From: Bacillus pseudomycoides DSM 12442 | Lineage (GTDB): Bacteria > Bacillota > Bacilli > Bacillales > Bacillaceae_G | Assembly: GCF_000161455.1 (NCBI RefSeq) | Contig: NZ_CM000745.1 | Location: 209,147-230,871 of the forward strand | Direction: 5' to 3' | Length of the DNA stretch: 21,725 nucleotides | Part shown: piece by piece, positions 6,197 through 13,823 of the stretch | Position numbering within the stretch: the first letter of the stretch is position 1 | Layout of the letters: each line of letters starts with the position of its first letter | Position numbers and translations under genes: made by a program | The notes under the pieces: model-generated | Told to the model about the DNA's origin: nothing | Database searches by the model: none | What the model saw: the letters and a program-made list of their open reading frames with translations, nothing else

Positions 6197-7603
6197 TTGT
6201 CTACAATCACAGCAATCACAAAAATTATTCATACCTTTTCCGAACTCTTACAAATAGAAATCGCCTATTTCAACCATGAAGGGCTATTAGTTTCTTCAAC
6301 GGAAGAATATAAAAAGAAAAAAGGAGAACGTGTCTACCTCCCATTTTTCCAAAAACTATACGAGCATCCCATTACCTTTGTACATAAGCCAGGACATATG
6401 AATATGTGTCATGGTTGTCACTTTCAAAAGAGCTGTCCATCAACTGCAGAAATTATACAAAACATGATTCAAAATGAACGCCACTACGGTTATCTTTCAT
6501 TCGTTAGTTTTTCAAAAAATAAACAACAGAAGTTAATCGACCAGCAAAAAGAATTTATCTATTGGATGGAAAAATTAAAAGGGATTATTACTGCTATCAT
6601 TCATGAAACCAATTATTCCACTCCCACAATGGGCACGAAATTAAAACAAACTGAATATATCCTTGGGAACAGCCATACATTGCAAAACATAAAAGAAATC
6701 TTAAAAAATATGAAAAGTAGTACTTCCTCTATTGTTATTACTGGAGAAACAGGGACGGGAAAAAGCTTAATGGCAAAACTTATTCATGAACAGAGCATGT
6801 TCCAAAGAGGAGATTTCATTGAAATAAATTGTGCTAGTATTCCTGAATCTTTATTCGAAAGTGAACTCTTTGGCTATGAGGAAGGTGCATTTACGGGAGC
6901 AAGGAAAAAAGGAAAACCAGGTTACTTTGAAATGGCCGATCGAGGAACACTATTTTTAGATGAAATTGCCGATCTCCCTCTCCATTTACAACCAAAACTA
7001 TTGAAAGTACTGCAAGATGGTGTTGTACAAAGAATTGGTGGAACACTTCCTAAAAAAGTGAATATCCGGATTATCGCTGCATCTAATCAATCATTAGAAA
7101 AATTGATGGAATCTAAACAATTCCGTTCCGATCTTTACTACAGACTAAATGTTATTCCTATCCATTTACCACCATTAAGAGAAAGAAAAGAAGACTTAAA
7201 AAAACTAGTTCCCTTCTTAATTGAAAAATTACAAACAAGAACAGGAAAATTCATTCAAACTTATACAGATGATTTTTTAGAAAAGTTAAAGCAATATCAC
7301 TGGCCTGGGAACATTCGTGAACTAGAGAACATTTTAGAATACAGTATGAATATGGAAAAGAGTAGCCAATTAACCCAATCATCCTTACCGGGATTCCTAC
7401 AACATAATATAACTCAACCACAGTCACCTTCAAAAGAATGCAGTACATTAAAAGAGGCCGAAAAAGAGAGTATTATTAAAAAGCTTCATTATTATGGATA
7501 TGATTATGAAGGAAAAAAACAGGCTGCTGCTGATTTAGGAATTAGTGTTCGAACATTATACAGGAAGATGGAGAAGCTTGGGATTTCAGGATCAACTAGA
7601 TAA
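6197..7603 (+). CDS. Sigma-54-dependent transcriptional activator (NtrC/AAA+ type) with a Cys-containing sensor domain
   Basis: A 468-residue enhancer-binding protein. Residues 1-140 form a sensor domain of no family I can name, with C71-x2-C74-x5-C80. The AAA+ domain follows: GETGTGKS (Walker A, 183-190), GAFTGA (230-235, the sigma-54 contact loop), TLFLDE (Walker B, 251-256), LRERKEDL (about 327-334) and WPGNIREL (369-376). A Fis-type helix-turn-helix is at about 441-462 (KQAAADLGISVRTLYRKMEK). There is no response-regulator receiver domain, so it probably senses a small molecule directly. The start is TTG (6197-6199), six bases after a strong AAAGGAGGT; no other start fits. It is divergent from the SDR/GcvP-like cluster and shares its control region, so it is very likely that cluster's activator, like RocR, BkdR or AcoR in other Bacillus amino acid or acetoin pathways. 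Confidence 0.9.
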   Translation: MSTITAITKIIHTFSELLQIEIAYFNHEGLLVSSTEEYKKKKGERVYLPFFQKLYEHPITFVHKPGHMNMCHGCHFQKSCPSTAEIIQNMIQNERHYGYLSFVSFSKNKQQKLIDQQKEFIYWMEKLKGIITAIIHETNYSTPTMGTKLKQTEYILGNSHTLQNIKEILKNMKSSTSSIVITGETGTGKSLMAKLIHEQSMFQRGDFIEINCASIPESLFESELFGYEEGAFTGARKKGKPGYFEMADRGTLFLDEIADLPLHLQPKLLKVLQDGVVQRIGGTLPKKVNIRIIAASNQSLEKLMESKQFRSDLYYRLNVIPIHLPPLRERKEDLKKLVPFLIEKLQTRTGKFIQTYTDDFLEKLKQYHWPGNIRELENILEYSMNMEKSSQLTQSSLPGFLQHNITQPQSPSKECSTLKEAEKESIIKKLHYYGYDYEGKKQAAADLGISVRTLYRKMEKLGISGSTR

Positions 7604-7691
7604 TATACTACTTTAATTATTAGGACTTGCTTTCTGCATACAAAATAAAGCAAACCACTTTTTATGTTTTGAACGAAAGTAAATACTAAAC

Positions 7692-7726
7692 AAAAAAAGA
7701 AGCTAACATAAAACATGTTAGCTTCT
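7692..7726 (-). terminator. Terminator of the purine operon
   Basis: On the minus strand AGAAGCTAACAT (7726-7715), loop GTTTT and ATGTTAGCTTCT (7709-7698) make a perfect 12-pair stem, followed by an unbroken run of T (complement of 7692-7698). The purD stop codon overlaps the foot of the stem. The spacer 7604-7691, past the convergent activator gene, shows only a weak TTGCTTT/AAAGCAA stem. Confidence 0.9.
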
Positions 7727-8990
7727 AGCAATCTACCTTTGCAATTGCGCGGTATCCTATATCATTTCGATAAAATAACCCATCACTCTTAATTTTCGCG
7801 ATTTCTTTATATACTTTATCTTTCGCTTCTTGTAAGTCTTTTGCTTTACAAGCAACAAATAGTACACGACCACCGTTTGTTACGAAATCTCCACGCTTCA
7901 TAGCTGTACCTGCATGAAAAACAATTGCATCTTCTAATGTATCTAATCCGCGAATAATAGCGCCTTTTTCATATACTTCAGGATATCCTTTTGAAGCAAG
8001 TACTACACCAATAACCGCTTCTTCAGACCATTTAAGTACTAATTTTTCTCCATCTAAAACGCTATTACATACATCAACTAAATCATTGTCTAAACGAGGC
8101 AGTACAACTTCTGTTTCCGGATCTCCAAAACGAGCATTAAACTCAATTACTTTTGGGCCTTCGTTTGTTAAAATAAGACCTGCATATAAAATGCCTGTAA
8201 ATGAACGGCCTTCTTTGATCATCGCTTGAGCGGTTGGATGTAAAACCGTTTCAATCGCTACTTCAACCGCTGATTCTGGAATTTGTGGTACTGGAGAATA
8301 TGCACCCATTCCTCCTGTATTCGGTCCTTTATCACCATCAAAAGCGCGTTTATGATCTTGTGCAATTACCATTGGATAAACAGTTGTTCCATTTACGAAT
8401 GCCATTAAAGAGAATTCCTGTCCATCTAAAAACTCTTCAATAACAACCTTTTTACTTGCTTCACCAAATTTCACATCTTGCAGCATTTCTTTTACAGCTT
8501 GTAATGCCTCTTCTAACGTCATTGCCACTGTTACACCTTTACCAGCTGCTAAACCGTCCGCTTTAATAACAATTGGTGCACCAATTTTTCGAATATACGC
8601 TACTGCTTCCTCATAGTTCGTGAACGTTTCATATGCTGCTGTTGGAATATCGTACTTTTTCATCAATTCTTTTGTAAAAGCTTTACTGCCCTCAATCACA
8701 GCCGCTGCTTTATTCGGACCAAAAACACGAAGTCCTTCTGCCTCAAAACGATCGACAATCCCATTCATAAGCGGAATTTCGGGACCGACGAATGTTAAAC
8801 CTATATTGTTCTCTTTCGCAAACAGAACAAGTGCATCAAAATCATTTTCATCAATAGCAACTGGCGTTGCCACGTCTCTCATACCTTCATTTCCTGGTGC
8901 TACATATACCTTTTCCACTTGCTCAGACTGTGCAAACTTCCAAGCTAAAGCATGCTCACGTCCACCGCGGCCAATTACTAAAACATTCAT
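7725..8990 (-). CDS. purD: Phosphoribosylamine-glycine ligase (GAR synthetase)
   Basis: ATP-grasp enzyme of de novo purine synthesis: 5-phosphoribosylamine + glycine + ATP gives glycinamide ribonucleotide. Its 421 residues are full length. The N-terminal nucleotide-binding turn is GRGGREHA (7-14), the ATP-grasp part includes IVIKADGLAAGKGV, and IEFNARFGDPE is the metal/ATP site near the end. The ATG at 8988-8990 follows TTGGAGGATG. It is the last gene of the operon, 116 bases after purH across a gap with a hairpin, and its stop lies in the operon terminator. It consumes glycine, but nothing here links it functionally to the glycine dehydrogenase-like genes beyond. Confidence 0.97.
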   Translation of the reverse strand: MNVLVIGRGGREHALAWKFAQSEQVEKVYVAPGNEGMRDVATPVAIDENDFDALVLFAKENNIGLTFVGPEIPLMNGIVDRFEAEGLRVFGPNKAAAVIEGSKAFTKELMKKYDIPTAAYETFTNYEEAVAYIRKIGAPIVIKADGLAAGKGVTVAMTLEEALQAVKEMLQDVKFGEASKKVVIEEFLDGQEFSLMAFVNGTTVYPMVIAQDHKRAFDGDKGPNTGGMGAYSPVPQIPESAVEVAIETVLHPTAQAMIKEGRSFTGILYAGLILTNEGPKVIEFNARFGDPETEVVLPRLDNDLVDVCNSVLDGEKLVLKWSEEAVIGVVLASKGYPEVYEKGAIIRGLDTLEDAIVFHAGTAMKRGDFVTNGGRVLFVACKAKDLQEAKDKVYKEIAKIKSDGLFYRNDIGYRAIAKVDC

Positions 8991-9017
8991 ATGTCATCCT
9001 CCAATATTCAAATAAGT

Positions 9018-9046
9018 ACAAACCAGGAGCAATGCCCCTAGTTTGT
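9018..9046 (-). other. Stem-loop between purH and purD
   Basis: ACAAACCAGGAGC (9018-9030) and GCCCCTAGTTTGT (9034-9046) pair over 13 positions (two are G-U in the minus-strand transcript) around a three-base loop. No T-run follows on the minus strand, so it is not an intrinsic terminator. It lies upstream of the purD ribosome binding site and could affect mRNA processing or stability. Confidence 0.6.
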
Positions 9047-9106
9047 TTCTATTCGTTCATGTTCAAAAAGAAGGTTATCTTGGCCGGACTTTTTAAACTT
9101 CCCCTA

Positions 9107-10642
9107 TTAATGTTTGAAATGACGTACGCCAGTGAACACCATAGTAATGCCAAACTCATCAGCTTTTTTAATAGAATCTTCATCACGAATCGATCCGCCT
9201 GGTTGAATGATTGCTGTAATCCCTGCTTTAGCAGCCTCTTCTACTGTATCTGGCATTGGGAAAAATGCATCAGATGCAAGCGCACTACCTTGTGCTTTAT
9301 CAGCAGCTTGTGTAATAGCAATTTTCGCTGAGCCAACGCGGTTCATTTGTCCAGCTCCAACTCCAATTGTCATATTATCTTTTGCTAAAACAATTGCATT
9401 TGATTTTACGTGTTTGACAACTTTCCAAGCTAGTTTTAAATCGGCCCATTCTTGCTCTGTTGGTTCACGTTTTGTTGGAACTGTAATTGCATCTTCATCT
9501 AGCGCTAGCGTATCTTCTTCTTGAACAAGAAGGCCACCTTGTACAGAAGTTAATTTTTTACTTGCATTTACTGCTTTTTCAATATTTACAGTTAAAAGGC
9601 GTAAGTTTTTCTTACTTTGCAACACTTCTAATGCTTCCTCTGAGAAGGAAGGTGCAATAATAATTTCTAAGAAAATTTCATGTAATTTTTCTGCTGTAGC
9701 TTTATCAATTTCACGGTTCGCTGCAATAATGCCGCCAAAGATTGATACTGGATCTGCTTCGTAAGCACGTGTATATGCTTCATGAATATCAGTACCAACA
9801 CCAACTCCGCATGGATTCATATGTTTTACTGCTACCACTGCTGGTTCTGTAAATTCTTTCACGATGCTAAGCGCTGCATCTGCGTCATTGATATTGTTGT
9901 AAGATAGCTCTTTTCCATGTAACTGCTCTGCATATGCAACAGAAGAAGTTGCTGCAAATGGTGCTTTATAGAATGTTGCTTTTTGATGTGGGTTTTCTCC
10001 GTAACGTAAATCTTGGTTTTTCTCGAATGTTACCGTTAATGTTTCTGGACTTTCTTCTCCCATTTGTTCAGTTAAATAGTTTGAAATTAATGCATCATAT
10101 GCCGCTGTATGGCGGAATACTTTTGCTGCTAATTTACGTTTTGTTTCGTCTGTAACTTCACCGTTTTCTTTTAACTCAGCTAGTACAACATCATAATCTG
10201 TTGGATCAACGATTACTGATACAAATTTATGATTTTTCGCAGCTGAACGAATCATTGTTGGACCACCGATATCAATATTTTCAATTGCATCAGCAAATGT
10301 CACATCAGGTTTAGCAACTGTTTCTTTAAATGGGTATAAGTTTACAACAACAAAGTCGATTGGCTGAATGCCTAATTCATTCATCTGCGCCACATGCGTT
10401 TCATTATCACGTACTGCAAGTAAACCACCATGGATGTTTGGATGTAATGTTTTTACACGTCCGTCCATAATTTCTGGGAAACCTGTTACTTCAGAAATCC
10501 CGATGACTTGTAAGCCGTTTTCTTCTAATAATCTTTTCGTTCCGCCTGTTGAAATAACTTCAATCCCTTGTTCAAGTAATCCTTTAACAAATTCTACAAC
10601 CCCTGTTTTATTCGAAACACTTACTAATGCACGCTTTTTCAT
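9107..10642 (-). CDS. purH: Bifunctional AICAR formyltransferase / IMP cyclohydrolase
   Basis: Catalyses the last two steps to IMP: formylation of AICAR with 10-formyltetrahydrofolate, then ring closure. Its 511 residues are full length. The N-terminal cyclohydrolase domain (about 1-145) starts with ALVSVSNKTG and contains GRVKTLHP (61-68). The transformylase domain has RYGENPHQ (213-220) and the catalytic Lys-His pair K273-H274 in AVKHMNPCGVG. The ATG at 10640-10642 has a GGTGAAGGA ribosome binding site, 24 bases after the purN stop. No lesions are seen. Confidence 0.97.
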   Translation of the reverse strand: MKKRALVSVSNKTGVVEFVKGLLEQGIEVISTGGTKRLLEENGLQVIGISEVTGFPEIMDGRVKTLHPNIHGGLLAVRDNETHVAQMNELGIQPIDFVVVNLYPFKETVAKPDVTFADAIENIDIGGPTMIRSAAKNHKFVSVIVDPTDYDVVLAELKENGEVTDETKRKLAAKVFRHTAAYDALISNYLTEQMGEESPETLTVTFEKNQDLRYGENPHQKATFYKAPFAATSSVAYAEQLHGKELSYNNINDADAALSIVKEFTEPAVVAVKHMNPCGVGVGTDIHEAYTRAYEADPVSIFGGIIAANREIDKATAEKLHEIFLEIIIAPSFSEEALEVLQSKKNLRLLTVNIEKAVNASKKLTSVQGGLLVQEEDTLALDEDAITVPTKREPTEQEWADLKLAWKVVKHVKSNAIVLAKDNMTIGVGAGQMNRVGSAKIAITQAADKAQGSALASDAFFPMPDTVEEAAKAGITAIIQPGGSIRDEDSIKKADEFGITMVFTGVRHFKH

Positions 10643-10666
10643 TTATCCTTCACCCCTAGTTGAATG

Positions 10667-11254
10667 TTATTTAACAGTTGGCTCTTCTATAAATTGAACG
10701 ATTTCGTTCACCGTATCTACGTACAATCTATGTTCAACTTGCTGAATTTTCTTTTGTAAACTCTCTCTCGTATCCGTTTCAGAAACTGTTACTGCTTCTT
10801 GTGCGATAATTGGTCCTGTATCCATCCCTGCATCTACATAATGAATTGTCACACCAGTTACTTTCACACCCGCTTCTAATGCTTGACCAACAGCATCTTT
10901 CCCTGGAAAACTCGGTAATAATGATGGATGAATGTTAATGATTTTCCCACCATAGGCTTCTAATAATGTTGACCCGATAAGACGCATATATCCTGCCAAA
11001 ATAACACAATCAATCTCGTATTCTCGCAGTTTTTTTAATATCTCATTTTCAAATGCTTCTTTTGATTCATATTCTTTCGCTGAAAAAGCAAAGCATGGAA
11101 CATGATGATAATACGCTCGTCCGATAACACGTGCCTCAGGTTGATCACATACTAGCAAACTAATTTCAGCATGTAATCTTTTTTCTTCCACTGCATTAAT
11201 TAGTGCTTGGAAGTTAGAGCCGCTTCCAGAGGCAAAGACTGCCAATCTACTCAT
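10667..11254 (-). CDS. purN: Phosphoribosylglycinamide formyltransferase (GAR transformylase, folate-dependent)
   Basis: Transfers a formyl group from 10-formyltetrahydrofolate to GAR. Its 195 residues are full length. The phosphate loop is ASGSGSNFQ (8-16). The catalytic Asn107-x-His109 lies in IINIHPSLLPSFPG, and Asp145 in VDAGMDTGPII. It starts inside the purM stop codon with a four-base ATGA overlap, which indicates translational coupling. Confidence 0.97.
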   Translation of the reverse strand: MSRLAVFASGSGSNFQALINAVEEKRLHAEISLLVCDQPEARVIGRAYYHHVPCFAFSAKEYESKEAFENEILKKLREYEIDCVILAGYMRLIGSTLLEAYGGKIINIHPSLLPSFPGKDAVGQALEAGVKVTGVTIHYVDAGMDTGPIIAQEAVTVSETDTRESLQKKIQQVEHRLYVDTVNEIVQFIEEPTVK

Positions 11255-12291
11255 AGTTCTGCGCCTCCATTAAAAGTAACACCTGATCCTTTTACAGTAC
11301 GTCCAATAATATGTGCTTTTTCTCCTTGTTCTGCAAGAAGTTGAACAACAGCTTTTGCATCTTCTTCTTTTACTGCAACTACCATACCAATACCCATGTT
11401 AAAAATATTGAACATTTCTTTTTCTTCTAATTTTCCAACCTCTTGAAGCAAGCTAAAAATCGGTTGAATTTGCCAAGAACCTAGTTCAATTTCTGCACCG
11501 ATTCCTTCCGGCAACATACGTGGAATATTTTCAATAAAGCCGCCACCTGTAATATGTGCCATGCCATACACTTCATACTTTTTCAATAGTTCTAAAATAG
11601 GTTTGACATAAATTTTCGTTGGTTTTAATAGTTCTTCACCAAGAGGTAGTTCTAAGCGACCCTGTATACGATCTAAAGATAGCTGTCCGTCTTCCAATAA
11701 CACTTTTCGTACTAAAGAATACCCGTTACTATGAATACCACTAGATGCTAAACCAATTAATACATGACCAGCTTCAATAGACTGACCTGTTACAATTTTC
11801 TTTTTATCAACAATTCCAACAGTAAAACCAGCTAAGTCATACTCTTCAGTGGAATACATACCTGGCATCTCAGCTGTCTCTCCACCAATTAATGCACAAC
11901 CCGCTTGGCGACAACCTTCTGATATACCTTTGACGATGTTTTCAATTTTACTAGGTTCTGCTTTACCGCAAGCAATGTAATCAAGGAAGAAAAGCGGTTC
12001 TGCCCCTTGGACAACAATATCATTTACACACATCGCTACTGCATCAATACCAATTGTGTCATGTTTATCCATCATAAAAGCGAGCATTAATTTTGTACCC
12101 ACGCCGTCTGTTCCAGATACTAATACAGGTTCTTCTAATGCAAATTTTGATAGATCAAACATACCTCCAAAACCGCCAAGACCGCCTAGTACTTCTTTTC
12201 TCATTGTTGTTTGTACGTGTTTTTTCATGCGAGATACCGCTTCATATCCAGCTTCAATATCTACTCCTGCTTGCTTATATGCATTCGCCAT
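11251..12291 (-). CDS. purM: Phosphoribosylformylglycinamidine cyclo-ligase (AIR synthetase)
   Basis: ATP-dependent closure of the imidazole ring, FGAM to AIR. Its 346 residues are full length and show the PurM/PurL-superfamily motif SGTDGVGTK (59-67), MCVNDIVVQGAEPLFFLDY and IGGETAEMPGMY. The ATG at 12289-12291 follows GAGGTG. It is separated from purF by 116 bases that contain a terminator-like hairpin, so its expression may be set partly apart from the genes before it. Confidence 0.97.
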   Translation of the reverse strand: MANAYKQAGVDIEAGYEAVSRMKKHVQTTMRKEVLGGLGGFGGMFDLSKFALEEPVLVSGTDGVGTKLMLAFMMDKHDTIGIDAVAMCVNDIVVQGAEPLFFLDYIACGKAEPSKIENIVKGISEGCRQAGCALIGGETAEMPGMYSTEEYDLAGFTVGIVDKKKIVTGQSIEAGHVLIGLASSGIHSNGYSLVRKVLLEDGQLSLDRIQGRLELPLGEELLKPTKIYVKPILELLKKYEVYGMAHITGGGFIENIPRMLPEGIGAEIELGSWQIQPIFSLLQEVGKLEEKEMFNIFNMGIGMVVAVKEEDAKAVVQLLAEQGEKAHIIGRTVKGSGVTFNGGAEL

Positions 12292-12361
12292 CGTTTTTTA
12301 CACCTCGTCTTTTAATTTCTCCCACCCAAGCGGGCACTCTCTTTATAGAGTATGTTTTAGG

Positions 12362-12397
12362 AAAAAGCTAGCTTCTACTTAAAATGAAGTAGAAGCT
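12362..12397 (-). terminator. Terminator-like hairpin between purF and purM
   Basis: AGCTTCTACTT (12370-12380) and AAGTAGAAGCT (12387-12397) form a perfect 11-pair stem with a six-base loop. On the minus strand it is followed by AGCTTTTTCC, so it has the layout of an intrinsic terminator inside the operon, with a five-base T-run set three bases past the stem. Partial termination here would lower purMNHD relative to the upstream genes. Confidence 0.65.
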
Positions 12398-12407
12398 TCT
12401 CGCCTTT

Positions 12408-13823
12408 TTATTTCATACTTTCTAAAAGCTCTTGCTCATAATCATAAAGAGCTGTTGGATAATCTCCATTAAAGTAAGCCATACATAAGCCGCCGTATTT
12501 CCCTTCATATGGACGTCCAATTGCATCTACTAAGCCATCTTCACTTAAAAATGTTAAAGAATCTGCACCGATGATTTGACGTATTTCTTCTACAGAGTTA
12601 TTTGCTGCAATTAATTCTTTTCTCGTTTGAATATCAATTCCATAGAAACATGGATACTTAAGTGGCGGAGAAGCAATTCTCACATGTACTTCTGTCGCTC
12701 CTGCCTCACGAAGCATGCGCACAATACGTTTACTTGTTGTTCCTCGTACAATGGAATCGTCAATCATTACAACACGCTTTCCTTCAACCACGCCTCGTAC
12801 TGCTGAAAGCTTCATTTTTACCCCTTGCTCACGCAATTCTTGAGAAGGTTGGATAAAGGTACGACCAACGTAACGATTTTTAATTAATCCTAATTCGTAT
12901 GGAATTCCTGTTGCTTCTGCATAACCGATCGCTGCCGAAATACTAGAGTCTGGAACACCTGTTACAACATCTGCTTCAATTGGAGCTTCCATCGCTAAAC
13001 GTTTTCCCATATTTTTACGTGCTGCATGAACGTTAATGCCAGCAATATTAGAATCTGGACGAGCAAAGTAAATGTATTCCATACTACAAATTGCATGATC
13101 TACTTCGTTTGTAAAACGATCTACTTGAATACCCTCGTCATTAATGATAAGTAGTTCTCCAGGTTCTACATCACGAATGTATGTTGCACCAACTACATCA
13201 AAAGCACATGTTTCAGATGCTACGACATACGCATCCCCCATTTTCCCAATTGAAAGTGGTCGGAATCCATTCGGATCTAGTGCAACAATCATTTCGTTTC
13301 CTGTTAGTAAAAGATACGCAAATGCGCCTTTTACTTTGTTCAATGCATCTTTTACGCTCTCGATTAGTGAACCTTTTGTATTACGTTTAATTAAATGAAG
13401 CAGTACTTCTGTATCTGAACTTGTTTGAAAAATACTTCCTTCTGCCTCTAATTCACGGCGAAGCATTTTTGCGTTAATTAAATTTCCGTTGTGAGCTAAC
13501 GCCATACTATGATCAGAGAAACGGAATAGTAATGGTTGCACATTTGCTACTTCACTTCCGCCTGCTGTCGCATAGCGCACGTGTCCAATTGCTGATTTTC
13601 CATTTAAGCCTTCTAGTTCACCTCTTGAAAACACTTCTGATACTAAACCTAACCCCTTATGGCCAACAATTTTCTCCCCGTTATTGACAACAATGCCCGC
13701 GCCTTCTTGCCCACGGTGCTGCAAACTATGCAATCCGTAGTACGTAACTTGTGCTGCATTTTCATGCCCCCAAATTCCGAAAACGCCACATTCTTCATTT
13801 AACCCCTTTATTTCAGCAAGCAT
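12408..13823 (-). CDS. purF: Amidophosphoribosyltransferase (glutamine PRPP amidotransferase)
   Basis: First committed step of purine synthesis: PRPP + glutamine gives 5-phosphoribosylamine. I start at ATG 13821-13823 (MLAEIKGLNEEC), which has AAAGGGG before it and matches the B. subtilis start; an upstream in-frame ATG at 13841 is less likely. This gives 471 residues with an 11-residue propeptide before the catalytic Cys12, an Ntn glutaminase domain (HRGQEGAG), and the PRPP loop VVMIDDSIVRGTTS (351-364). B. subtilis PurF holds a [4Fe-4S] cluster with four cysteines. Here C246, C392 and C447 align with three of them, but the fourth position is Tyr450 (CMAY for CLAC). It overlaps the end of purL by 16 bases. 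Confidence 0.96.
   Translation of the reverse strand: MLAEIKGLNEECGVFGIWGHENAAQVTYYGLHSLQHRGQEGAGIVVNNGEKIVGHKGLGLVSEVFSRGELEGLNGKSAIGHVRYATAGGSEVANVQPLLFRFSDHSMALAHNGNLINAKMLRRELEAEGSIFQTSSDTEVLLHLIKRNTKGSLIESVKDALNKVKGAFAYLLLTGNEMIVALDPNGFRPLSIGKMGDAYVVASETCAFDVVGATYIRDVEPGELLIINDEGIQVDRFTNEVDHAICSMEYIYFARPDSNIAGINVHAARKNMGKRLAMEAPIEADVVTGVPDSSISAAIGYAEATGIPYELGLIKNRYVGRTFIQPSQELREQGVKMKLSAVRGVVEGKRVVMIDDSIVRGTTSKRIVRMLREAGATEVHVRIASPPLKYPCFYGIDIQTRKELIAANNSVEEIRQIIGADSLTFLSEDGLVDAIGRPYEGKYGGLCMAYFNGDYPTALYDYEQELLESMK

Noticed and set aside
8620..9015. Long plus-strand frames opposite purD and other pur genes
   Set aside because: They lie antisense inside well-conserved genes, lack ribosome binding sites and show no protein-like composition.
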